Shown: one piece after another, positions 7,727-13,115 of the stretch | Layout: each line of letters starts with the position of its first letter | Position numbering within the stretch: position 1 is the first letter of the stretch | Source of the DNA: 2-02-FULL-38-15 sp964645555 | Lineage (GTDB): Bacteria > Patescibacteriota > Microgenomatia > Daviesbacterales > UBA10151 | Length of the DNA stretch: 14,630 bases | Reading direction: 5' to 3' | Assembly: GCA_964645555.1 (NCBI GenBank) | Contig: CAZYBP010000022.1 | Location: forward strand, 1 to 14,630 | Made by a program: the position numbers and the translations under genes | Notes under the pieces: model-generated | What the model saw: only the letters and a program-made list of their open reading frames with translations | Database searches by the model: none | What the model was told of the DNA's origin: nothing

Positions 7727-7755
7727 ATTATACCCTATAGTGACTAATGATACAA
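7727..7755 (-). promoter_or_regulatory. Promoter for the Tat-type gene (leaderless)
   Basis: TTGTAT (7755-7750), 17-base spacer, TATAAT (7732-7727). The predicted first transcribed base is 7720, the A of the ATG. Confidence 0.7.
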
Positions 7756-7768
7756 CTTTCGTATTATG

Positions 7769-8524
7769 TCAACTTGGCTGGCGAAGGGTAATCTTAAAAA
7801 AAGCTTCAACATATTCTGCTTTAACATGAGCTTTTTTGCCTGCTTCGTGGTTGTAGAATTTAATTCTTTCTAGGAATTTTTCCATATCTATAAATTGGCT
7901 GGTGTGGCAATTTATAGCCTTCATCTTTAAATCTATAGTTTCAGAGATATCTACATAAAAGTTAATTTTTGAAAAATTTACCAACAAAACTTCTTCTACC
8001 ACATGAGGTTCTAAGCCTTGTTCCAGCAAATCCGGATAAGTTCTGACATTTCTGGCAAAAGGAAAAACTGCATCTAAGGTAGCTTGGCCGGCTACTCTAT
8101 GATCTGGATGATTTATAAATTGACGGTTGTCATCATAAACAAATGTGGGATCAAAACAAATAACTATAGTCGGTTTAACTTGTCTTATAATCCTCACAAT
8201 TTCTTTTCGTAACTTATGATTATTTTCCAGCTCCCCATCCACAAAATCCAAAAAGAAAACTTTTTTAACTCCTAAAATATCTGCAGCCTTTTGTTGTTCA
8301 GCATGTCTTAGTTTAGTTAAATCCTGGTGAGAAATATGTCTATCTTCCGAACCTTTGGAGCCATCAGTTAAAACTAAATAGTAAGCTTCTCCGCCTTCTT
8401 TGATCCATTTGGCAACAGAACCTGAAGATCCTATATCTATATCATCCGGGTGGGCGCCTACGGCAAGAACAATCCTCTTACCAAAATTAGGCTCTGACTT
8501 GTTCAACGATTTTCTTGAAGTCAT
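7769..8524 (-). CDS. LmbE/PIG-L family N-deacetylase, 251 aa
   Basis: A member of the zinc-dependent deacetylase family that includes MshB, BshB and GlcNAc-PI de-N-acetylase, removing acetyl groups from N-acetyl-glucosamine-like sugars. The diagnostic AHPDDIDIGSSG lies at residues 24-35 (zinc ligands His25 and Asp28; Asp27 catalytic) and the second metal site NHPDHRVAG at 138-146 (His142). Length and order fit the family. The real substrate is unknown; sugar precursors of the envelope or of a low-molecular-weight thiol are possible. The ATG at 8524 overlaps the end of rplT by 38 bases and has little Shine-Dalgarno signal; a TTG at 8506 is an alternative start that would keep the whole domain. 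It appears to be the last gene of the infC-rpmI-rplT transcript. Confidence 0.9.
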   Translation of the reverse strand: MTSRKSLNKSEPNFGKRIVLAVGAHPDDIDIGSSGSVAKWIKEGGEAYYLVLTDGSKGSEDRHISHQDLTKLRHAEQQKAADILGVKKVFFLDFVDGELENNHKLRKEIVRIIRQVKPTIVICFDPTFVYDDNRQFINHPDHRVAGQATLDAVFPFARNVRTYPDLLEQGLEPHVVEEVLLVNFSKINFYVDISETIDLKMKAINCHTSQFIDMEKFLERIKFYNHEAGKKAHVKAEYVEAFFKITLRQPS

Positions 8525-8834
8525 CTCTGTGATTGACTGCTAAATCAGCCAAGATCTTTCTGTCTAAATTAATACTTTTAGTTTTTAGTCCTGCTATGAA
8601 TTTAGAATAACTTAAGCCTTCAGCTCTAACAGCATTACCAAGTTGGATAATCCAAAGTCGTCTCATCTCTCTTTTTCTAAGTTTTCTTCCTGCAAAGGCA
8701 TATTCTCCGGCATGCAAAAGAGCGGATTTTGCTTCTTTGACAAGTTTACTTCTGCCACCTCTGTAGCCTTTGGTTAACCCGTGTAATTTTTTATGTTTTC
8801 TGTGGGCAACAATACCCCTTTTAACTCTGGCCAT
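8487..8834 (-). CDS. rplT: 50S ribosomal protein bL20
   Basis: bL20 binds 23S rRNA early in assembly of the large subunit. The 115-residue length and sequence are typical: MARVKRGIVAHRKHKK at the start, the basic helical stretch GYRGGRSKLVKEAKSALLHAGEYAFAGR, then RLWIIQLGNAVRAEGLSYSKFI in the globular part. The ATG overlaps the TAA of the preceding 46-residue ORF by one base (TAATG), so translation is probably coupled; GGAGA lies in the 3' end of that ORF. In many bacteria L20 represses this operon through a leader structure, but the infC leader here is only about 26 bases and shows no such structure. Confidence 0.97.
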   Translation of the reverse strand: MARVKRGIVAHRKHKKLHGLTKGYRGGRSKLVKEAKSALLHAGEYAFAGRKLRKREMRRLWIIQLGNAVRAEGLSYSKFIAGLKTKSINLDRKILADLAVNHRDDFKKIVEQVRA

Positions 8835-8974
8835 TAAACTTTATCTCCTTTTTTAAATACACTTATAATTTTTCCCCAATATCCTGCGCGGTTTATCCCG
8901 GAATAGTTTCTGGGAATTGAATTACCTGTTCTTGATCTGCCTGTTTGTTTAAAGTTTTTAGTTTCTCTTCCCAT
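8834..8974 (-). CDS. Small basic ORF between rpmI and rplT, 46 aa
   Basis: This reading frame starts with ATG at 8974, one base after the rpmI stop, and ends at a TAA (8836-8834) that shares its last base with the rplT ATG. A strong Shine-Dalgarno site GGAGG (8984-8980) lies five bases before the ATG, inside the last codons of rpmI. The product begins MGRETKNFKQTGRSRTGN and ends GYWGKIISVFKKGDKV. It has 11 Lys/Arg against two acidic residues, with one Trp (33) and three aromatic residues in the middle. That charge and the position within a ribosomal operon suggest an RNA- or ribosome-binding protein. I recognise no family; in most bacteria nothing is encoded between rpmI and rplT. Confidence 0.75.
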   Translation of the reverse strand: MGRETKNFKQTGRSRTGNSIPRNYSGINRAGYWGKIISVFKKGDKV

Positions 8975-8975
8975 T

Positions 8976-9173
8976 TTAGCCTCCAATAATATTTTTAAAT
9001 CTTTTTGACTCACCTTTGAAATATTCCATGGTTTTTTTCTGGCTTTCTAAAGCGCCCTTACTTTTGTGTCTTTTTAAATGGCCTGCACCTAATTGGTGCC
9101 TCCGTAAAATTTTACCCGTAGAGGTAATTTTGACTCTTTTTAATATGCTTTTATTAGTTTTCTGTTTCGGCAT
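8976..9173 (-). CDS. rpmI: 50S ribosomal protein bL35
   Basis: A 65-residue protein starting MPKQKTNKSILKRVKIT and continuing with the conserved GKILRRHQLGAGHLKRHKSK, the family's basic signature; bL35 sits in the 50S subunit near the exit-tunnel side. A longer in-frame start at 9206 would add 11 residues that overlap the infC tail and are not part of bL35, so the ATG at 9173 is chosen. It overlaps the 3' end of infC by 20 bases and has AGGAA about 10 bases upstream. The order infC-rpmI-rplT is the usual one, interrupted only by the 46-residue ORF. Confidence 0.95.
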   Translation of the reverse strand: MPKQKTNKSILKRVKITSTGKILRRHQLGAGHLKRHKSKGALESQKKTMEYFKGESKRFKNIIGG

Positions 9174-9711
9174 TTTGCTGTTCTTCCTGGTGTCCTTTAA
9201 TTCCACCTTTTGTTTTTCCTACAATCATCGACAACTTTCTTCCTTCAAACTTTGGTTCTCTTTCTACTCCGGCTTTTTCTCCCAGTATTGCTAAAGCTTC
9301 CTGTAAAACCTTATGGCCCAGCTCCTGGTGAGCCATCTCTCTTCCCTTAAACTTGACTGTTAATTTTACCTTATGTCCTTCTTTTAAAAACTCTTCTGTC
9401 CGGTTTAGTCTGACTCTTAAATCGTGTTCAGCAATTCTGGGTGACAACCATAACTCTTTTAAGCCACCTTCTGAACTCCTTTTGTTGCTTCTGTCTTTTT
9501 TATTTTCTTCGTATCTAAACTTTTGAAAATTAGCCAGTTTGGCAACGGGTGGATTGGCAGATGGAGCAATTTCAATTAAATCTATCCCCAATTGCTTAGC
9601 TTTTTCCAAGGCCTCTTGACGGGTTATAACTCCTAATAACTTTCCATCGGAGTCAACGACCCTTAAATTTGGAGCTTGGATATGCTCGTTAATACGATAA
9701 AATTTAGCCAG
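9154..9711 (-). CDS. infC: Translation initiation factor IF-3, probable CTG start
   Basis: IF-3 binds the 30S subunit, prevents early 50S joining and checks the start codon. The C-terminal domain is clear (LSPRIAEHDLRVRLNRTEEFL, VKLTVKFKGREMAHQELG, GRKLSMIVGK) and so is LGIDLIEIAPSANPPVAK at the end of the N-terminal domain. The first usual start in frame is a TTG at 9609, which would remove the conserved beginning AKFYRINEHIQAPNLRVVD. That segment is encoded upstream, in frame, back to a TAG at 9717-9715; between them there is no ATG, GTG or TTG. AAGGAGG (9727-9721) stands nine bases before a CTG at 9711, which gives a normal 185-residue IF-3. Unusual start codons (AUU in E. coli) allow IF-3 to repress its own gene; AUU exists here at 9693 but is 27 bases from the Shine-Dalgarno site. 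Confidence 0.9.
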   Translation of the reverse strand: MAKFYRINEHIQAPNLRVVDSDGKLLGVITRQEALEKAKQLGIDLIEIAPSANPPVAKLANFQKFRYEENKKDRSNKRSSEGGLKELWLSPRIAEHDLRVRLNRTEEFLKEGHKVKLTVKFKGREMAHQELGHKVLQEALAILGEKAGVEREPKFEGRKLSMIVGKTKGGIKGHQEEQQNAETEN

Positions 9712-9720
9712 TAACTAAAA

Positions 9721-9727
9721 CCTCCTT
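9721..9727 (-). promoter_or_regulatory. Strong Shine-Dalgarno site of infC
   Basis: The minus strand reads AAGGAGG, complementary to the 16S rRNA tail and nine bases before the CTG at 9711. It decides the choice of that codon over the distant AUU and the internal TTG. Confidence 0.8.
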
Positions 9728-9743
9728 GTTTTTAACTTTTAAA

Positions 9744-9772
9744 ATTCTAGCACAGTTAAGATTTAGATACAA
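9744..9772 (-). promoter_or_regulatory. Promoter of the infC-rpmI-rplT operon
   Basis: TTGTAT (9772-9767), 17-base spacer, TAGAAT (9749-9744) with an upstream TGTGC making an extended -10 box. The predicted start is near 9737, leaving a 26-base leader. The -35 box lies inside the 3' end of thrS. Confidence 0.65.
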
Positions 9773-11516
9773 TCTCTGTTTTTAGTCTACTGATTAATTC
9801 TTCTAAGGCTATTGCTCCTAGGTCTTCGCCTGTTCTGGTTCTGACAGCTACTTTATTGTCTGTTTGTTCTCTGTCTCCAATAATTAACATATAAGGAATC
9901 TTTTGCATTTGAGCATCCCTGATTTTTGCCTGCATCTTCTCAGCACGTAAATCAACCTCAGCTCTAATATTTGCACTCTTTAATTGTTCGAGTACTTTTT
10001 GTGCATATTCTTGATGGCGATCGGCAATGGGTATAATTTGTACCTGAATTGGTGAAAGCCAAATCGGGAAAGCTCCTCCGTAGTGTTCTATTAAAAAGGC
10101 CATTACTCTTTCAAATGCTCCAATTGAGGATCTGTGAATAACGACAGGTTCTTGTTCCTGACCTTTTTCATCGGTGTAGGTTAAATGAAAACGTTTTGGC
10201 ATAACAAAATCATATTGCACAGTAAAAGCAGTTTCCTCTTTGCCCGAAACATTTTTCATTTGAACATCAATTTTAGGTCCATAAAAGGCTGCTTCATTTT
10301 CTGCTTCAAAAAAAGGTGCTTCCATTTCTTTTAGGACTTGGCGTAAAGCATCTTCTGCTTTATCCCAAGCAACATCATCTTTATAGTACTTTTTGTCTTC
10401 ATGTCTGTCTCCCAAAGAAAGTCTGTATCGGTAATCTTTTCCTTTAACGAGACTAAAGATTTGATTGACGTAATCTATTAGTTGGAGTACTTTTTTCATT
10501 TCATCTTTTGCCTGATCGGATCTGCAGATTATATGAGCATCGGATAAGGTAAACATCCGGACTCTCATTAGTCCTGTCAATTCACCGCTCTTTTCGTATC
10601 TAAATTGATCAGCAATTTCAGCATAGCGGATTGGTAATTCTTTGTAGCTATGAGGTTGAGACTTATAGAGCATAAAATGATGAGGGCAAGTCATGGGGCG
10701 GAGAATCAATTTTTCTTCATCCACCTCCATTGGCGGATACATAGTTTCTTTATAGTAAGGATAATGACCGGAGGTTTCATATAAGGCAACATTGGCCAAA
10801 GGCGGAGTGATCACGTGTTGATAACCACGTTTTAATTCTTCATCAACAATAAATCTTTCCAGTTCCCTTCTGATAGTTGCTCCTTTAGGAGTAAGCAGCG
10901 GAAGGCCTTTCCCAACTAAATCTGCAAAAACAAATAAACCTAATTCTTTACCTATTTTTCTGTGGTCTCTTTCTTTTGCCTTTTCTACTTTTTCTAAATA
11001 TTCATCTAATTCTTGTTTTGTTGGGAAAGCTGTACCATAAATTCTAGTTAACATTTTGTTTTTCTCAGAGCCTCTCCAGTAAGCACCAGCGATAGATAAA
11101 AGCTTAAAGTGTTTCAATTCCTTAGGATTTTTTAGATGTCCACCTTTACAAAGGTCTAAGAATTTACCTTGGACAGTTTCTGTAATAGTTTTGCCTTCCT
11201 TAGCAAATTCTTCTGCAAGTTCTTTTTTATAAGGGTTATGGGTAAAATCTTTAATGGCTTGTTGCCCTTCAACTTCTTTAATTTGGAAGTCATCCCAAGA
11301 CTCTAGCATTTCATGCATCTTCTTTTCTATTTCGGGTAAATCTTCCTCTTTCAAAACCTGCTTCGGGCTTTGCGAGAAGTCAAAGTCTTGATAAAAACCA
11401 TTCTCAATAGCAGGTCCAATGGCATTATGAGTGCCAGGCCAAAGTTCCAAAACAGAAGCTGCCAAAAGATGGGCACAAGAGTGTCTTAAATTATTTAAAT
11501 ATTCATTATTATCCAT
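9756..11516 (-). CDS. thrS: Threonyl-tRNA synthetase lacking the TGS domain
   Basis: This cytoplasmic class II enzyme charges tRNA-Thr. From the ATG at 11516 it has 586 residues. The editing domain comes first, with HSCAH (His12, His16) and CKGGH (Cys123, His127), so mischarged Ser-tRNA can probably be hydrolysed. The catalytic domain carries the zinc ligands Cys277 (TCPHH), His328 (DAHIIC) and His461 (HRSSIGAFER), motif 2 in RYAEIADQFRYEKSGEL and motif 3 near the last. The anticodon-binding domain begins at PIWLSPIQVQIIPIADRH. The usual N-terminal TGS domain (about 60 residues) is absent; a longer start at 11600 would add 28 residues unlike it. No Shine-Dalgarno site is present. Upstream are a 65-residue gene and a Thr-codon attenuator that probably controls both. 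Confidence 0.95.
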   Translation of the reverse strand: MDNNEYLNNLRHSCAHLLAASVLELWPGTHNAIGPAIENGFYQDFDFSQSPKQVLKEEDLPEIEKKMHEMLESWDDFQIKEVEGQQAIKDFTHNPYKKELAEEFAKEGKTITETVQGKFLDLCKGGHLKNPKELKHFKLLSIAGAYWRGSEKNKMLTRIYGTAFPTKQELDEYLEKVEKAKERDHRKIGKELGLFVFADLVGKGLPLLTPKGATIRRELERFIVDEELKRGYQHVITPPLANVALYETSGHYPYYKETMYPPMEVDEEKLILRPMTCPHHFMLYKSQPHSYKELPIRYAEIADQFRYEKSGELTGLMRVRMFTLSDAHIICRSDQAKDEMKKVLQLIDYVNQIFSLVKGKDYRYRLSLGDRHEDKKYYKDDVAWDKAEDALRQVLKEMEAPFFEAENEAAFYGPKIDVQMKNVSGKEETAFTVQYDFVMPKRFHLTYTDEKGQEQEPVVIHRSSIGAFERVMAFLIEHYGGAFPIWLSPIQVQIIPIADRHQEYAQKVLEQLKSANIRAEVDLRAEKMQAKIRDAQMQKIPYMLIIGDREQTDNKVAVRTRTGEDLGAIALEELISRLKTEIVSKS

Positions 11517-11522
11517 AGCTTC

Positions 11523-11551
11523 AATATAACAGAAACAACTTATAAGTTGAA
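11523..11551 (-). promoter_or_regulatory. Weak candidate promoter for thrS alone (leaderless)
   Basis: TTCAAC (11551-11546), 17-base spacer, TATATT (11528-11523); predicted start at 11516, the A of the thrS ATG. The -35 box is poor. The 14-base palindrome at 11536-11549 covers most of the spacer. Confidence 0.4.
11536..11549. repeat. Perfect 14-base palindrome upstream of thrS
   Basis: CAACTTATAAGTTG equals its own reverse complement. It lies between the 65-residue gene and thrS, within the candidate promoter. It could be an operator for a dimeric repressor or, as RNA with the following TTTCTGTT, a weak hairpin. Confidence 0.5.
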
Positions 11552-11565
11552 GAGCTTGTGAATAT

Positions 11566-11763
11566 TTAGCAACCCTCCTTAAAAGCACGTGCTTGCTCAT
11601 AACGGTCTTTTGCCCAATTTATTCCATTCGTTTCTATTTGTTCAGCAAGCCACTGAACATATGTTTGGGGTTGTTGGCCGGCTAATTCTCTCAGGTTTTT
11701 ATCCTGTAAATAGGGTGTTCTCAAAAAATCATAAGCTGTTTTTACTTCAATTGTTTTTGTCAT
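11566..11763 (-). CDS. Hypothetical protein, 65 aa, upstream of thrS
   Basis: A short soluble-looking protein, MTKTIEVKTAYDFLRTPYLQ at the start, with two Trp and a helical second half ending ARAFKEGC. I do not recognise it. The ATG at 11763 has the strongest Shine-Dalgarno site in the window, AAAGGAGGTG (11780-11771), with seven bases to the start codon, so it is very likely translated. It is the first gene after the threonine attenuator and its stop is 49 bases before thrS. Three of its first nine residues are Thr. It may be a real small protein linked to threonine charging, or an intermediary ORF that carries ribosomes into the thrS region. Confidence 0.65.
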   Translation of the reverse strand: MTKTIEVKTAYDFLRTPYLQDKNLRELAGQQPQTYVQWLAEQIETNGINWAKDRYEQARAFKEGC

Positions 11764-11795
11764 TTAAATCCACCTCCTTTCATAATTTTTCCATT

Positions 11796-11820
11796 AAAAA
11801 ACCTCCCTTGCAGGAGGTTT
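11796..11820 (-). terminator. Intrinsic terminator of the thrS attenuator
   Basis: On the minus strand AAACCTCC (11820-11813) pairs with GGAGGTTT (11806-11799) over the loop TGCAAG, and a run of six T ends at 11796. It lies between the leader peptide and the 65-residue gene, so it would stop transcription before both structural genes. Confidence 0.75.
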
Positions 11821-11864
11821 ACAGTAAGCACTCAAACTACAACCTCCCTAGGAAGATGTGGTTT
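11796..11864 (-). promoter_or_regulatory. Four-segment threonine attenuator
   Basis: Segment 1 AAACCACATCTTCC (11864-11851) overlaps the last Thr codons and pairs with segment 2 GGGAGGTTGTAGTTT (11848-11834; loop TAG, two mismatches). Segment 2 GGAGGTT (11847-11841) can instead pair with AACCTCC (11819-11813), which is the 5' arm (segment 3) of the terminator whose 3' arm is segment 4. A ribosome stalled on Thr codons would mask segment 1 and favour 2:3, allowing read-through. A ribosome reaching the TAG (11850-11848) would cover segment 2 and favour the terminator. The pairings are seen directly; the regulation is inferred from known amino-acid operon attenuators. Confidence 0.75.
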
Positions 11865-11895
11865 CAGTACAAGTTGTATATAATTTCACGTTCAT
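11848..11895 (-). CDS. Threonine-rich leader peptide, 15 aa
   Basis: ATG at 11895 to TAG at 11850-11848 encodes MNVKLYTTCTETTSS, with Thr at positions 7, 8, 10, 12 and 13, that is five of seven codons (ACA, ACT, ACT, ACC, ACA). Leader peptides of this kind report on the supply of a charged tRNA by ribosome stalling. A promoter at 11903-11932 would start the RNA at 11896, so the peptide is translated from an almost leaderless message, as seems common here. The stop codon forms the loop of the segment 1:2 hairpin. It is far too short for ordinary gene callers. Confidence 0.75.
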   Translation of the reverse strand: MNVKLYTTCTETTSS

Positions 11896-11902
11896 TAATC
11901 TG

Positions 11903-11932
11903 AATATAGCAGTAAGCTAATTTTCCTGTCAA
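11903..11932 (-). promoter_or_regulatory. Promoter of the thr leader / thrS unit
   Basis: TTGACA (11932-11927), 18-base spacer, TATATT (11908-11903) preceded by TGC (extended -10). The predicted start is 11896, one base before the leader-peptide ATG. Confidence 0.7.
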
Positions 11933-11949
11933 TAGTTTAATTAAAGGGT

Positions 11950-11972
11950 AAAAACAGCTAGTGTCCGTTTTT
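11950..11972. terminator. Weak possible terminator after tRNA-Val
   Basis: AAAAAC (11950-11955) and GTTTTT (11967-11972) form a six-pair AT-rich stem with T-runs on either strand. It lies downstream of tRNA-Val and before the leader promoter. The rest of 11973-12056 holds only a CTTCC/GGAAG hairpin (11997-12021) and no gene that I can see. Confidence 0.25.
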
Positions 11973-12056
11973 ATTCTTTCTTCACCTACTTCTTAACTTC
12001 CTTGGCTACTTGGCTGGGAAGGTGCCGGCGGATGATGAATTTGAGGCTAAAATATA

Positions 12057-12132
12057 TGGTGGGCAGTGAGGGATTTGAACCCCCGACATCGTTCACGTCA
12101 AGAACGCGCTCTACCAGCTGAGCTAACTGCCC
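12057..12132 (-). tRNA. tRNA-Val(GAC)
   Basis: A full cloverleaf reads on the minus strand. Acceptor arm GGGCAGT pairs with ACTGCCC; D arm GCTC/GAGC; anticodon stem CGTTC/GAACG with the loop TTGACGT, anticodon GAC; T arm GGGGG TTCAAAT CCCTC. A73 is base 12060 and CCA is encoded at 12059-12057. The variable loop is the normal five bases. Confidence 0.95.
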
Positions 12133-12149
12133 AAAATCTACCTTTGGAT

Positions 12150-12178
12150 ATTCTAAGTTATAGAAGTAATTTATTCAA
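12150..12178 (-). promoter_or_regulatory. Promoter of tRNA-Val
   Basis: TTGAAT (12178-12173), 17-base spacer, TAGAAT (12155-12150); predicted start near 12143, 11 bases before the mature tRNA. Confidence 0.5.
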
Positions 12179-12184
12179 GCAGAG

Positions 12185-12814
12185 TTAGCCTACAGCTTGG
12201 GCTGAGAGGTTGGCTGTACCGCTACCTTGATTACCGCTTCTTCCTTCAAAAGCACCTTCTAATGCACTTGGTTGTTTGGCCGGGTTTGGAATGGATGCTT
12301 GTTTTTCCTGTTTTTCTGCTTTTTTACTTTCTTCAATCATTTTTCTTCGTAGTTCTGCCCGCTGATAAATACTTCTGTCCTGATAGCTTGCTTGGTAATG
12401 TAGCAGTCTATTCTTTTGCTCGGTTGGTAAATTAGTGGTAATATCATTTATTTCTTCTTCAAATATTAATTTATCTTTGGCTCTTTGGGCTCTTTCGTAA
12501 TCTTCTTTTAAGGTTTGATTGAAAGCCTTTTTTCTTTCTATTTCAGCCCTATCTTTTTGATCTTTTTCAAGTTTTTTGGTAAATTCGATTGTCCCAGTTG
12601 TAGGAAATTTTTGTGTTTCAGTTACTTGAGGTTGTGCTTCTATGCCGATTATATCCTGGCCTAAACTAAATGCATCTTTAAGTACGCCTGTTACAGCTTG
12701 TGTAAGAGAAGAAACTGCTGATGTTTCCATTTCAAAATCTTCCTCGTAATACTCCATCCCTCCAAGGATATTTCTGGGGTTTATTTTACTTTTGGTACTC
12801 CCAAAGGTATTCAT
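12185..12814 (-). CDS. Hypothetical helical protein, 209 aa
   Basis: I do not recognise a function. After a disordered N-terminus and a short hydrophobic-amphipathic piece (about residues 34-58), residues about 75-175 are highly charged and helical, rich in Lys, Glu and Arg (KKLEKDQKDRAEIERKK; RRKMIEESKKAEKQEKQ), probably a coiled coil. The C-terminus is low-complexity Gly/Ser/Ala/Gln. There is no signal peptide. Small charged proteins of this sort are common in CPR genomes. A -10 box three bases upstream of the transcript start near 12817 suggests a leaderless message; the 77-residue gene upstream ends 26 bases before it. tRNA-Val follows downstream. Confidence 0.75.
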   Translation of the reverse strand: MNTFGSTKSKINPRNILGGMEYYEEDFEMETSAVSSLTQAVTGVLKDAFSLGQDIIGIEAQPQVTETQKFPTTGTIEFTKKLEKDQKDRAEIERKKAFNQTLKEDYERAQRAKDKLIFEEEINDITTNLPTEQKNRLLHYQASYQDRSIYQRAELRRKMIEESKKAEKQEKQASIPNPAKQPSALEGAFEGRSGNQGSGTANLSAQAVG

Positions 12815-12823
12815 AGAATACTA

Positions 12824-12829
12824 ATTCTA
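12824..12829 (-). promoter_or_regulatory. Candidate -10 box for the gene starting at 12814
   Basis: TAGAAT (12829-12824) predicts a start near 12817, three bases before the ATG. No convincing -35 box is seen, so this is tentative. Confidence 0.35.
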
Positions 12830-12840
12830 CACTTTTTTAA

Positions 12841-13074
12841 CTATTTTTGCTCAATTCCACCAAGGCCGTAGTCGTTTAGGCTGTGCGGAGGAGTTACTTC
12901 TCTTGCTAAAACTTCTCTCGTTTTTGCAAGTGCTACATCAACAGGTGATTGAGGAGTAGGGAGATTACCTATCGGTGCAACAGGAATAACAGGGTTTTCA
13001 CCTGTTATTTGATCTCCGCCTGTAAAAACAGACGTAGGAGCAGCCTCTATTTTCCGTATTTGAGAATCAGCCAT
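12841..13074 (-). CDS. Hypothetical protein, 77 aa
   Basis: A small Pro/Val/Gly-rich protein (GENPVIPVAPIGNLPTPQSP in the middle), likely largely disordered, with a short helix around VDVALAKTREVLAREV. No signal peptide, no recognised domain. A promoter at 13088-13115 puts the transcript start near 13081, seven bases before the ATG, with no Shine-Dalgarno site. It precedes the 209-residue helical protein by 26 bases, and the two may be expressed together. Its -35 box falls inside one copy of a 17-base direct repeat. Confidence 0.6.
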   Translation of the reverse strand: MADSQIRKIEAAPTSVFTGGDQITGENPVIPVAPIGNLPTPQSPVDVALAKTREVLAREVTPPHSLNDYGLGGIEQK

Positions 13075-13087
13075 ATTAATGGAGCAT

Positions 13088-13115
13088 ATTCTACAACTTT
13101 AATATAAGAAGTCAA
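13088..13115 (-). promoter_or_regulatory. Promoter for the 77-residue protein gene
   Basis: TTGACT (13115-13110), 16-base spacer, TAGAAT (13093-13088); predicted start near 13081. The -35 box is part of the first 17-base repeat. Confidence 0.5.

Noticed and set aside
8976..9206. Longer rpmI starting at 9206
   Set aside because: The first 11 residues are outside the bL35 family and lie within the infC tail.
9154..9609. infC starting at the TTG at 9609
   Set aside because: It would delete the conserved N-terminal 34 residues of IF-3, which are encoded in frame directly upstream after a strong Shine-Dalgarno site.
11517..11600. Longer thrS starting at 11600
   Set aside because: The 28 extra residues do not resemble a TGS domain and overlap the end of the 65-residue gene; the start at 11516 agrees with the editing-domain alignment.
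11796..11896. T-box riboswitch upstream of thrS
   Set aside because: The leader is about 130 bases, there is no TGGNACC-type T-box sequence, and the Thr-rich ORF with nested hairpins explains the terminator better.
11589..11903. Plus-strand open frame over the thrS leader
   Set aside because: It runs across the attenuator in antisense and has no family likeness; the minus-strand elements explain the region.
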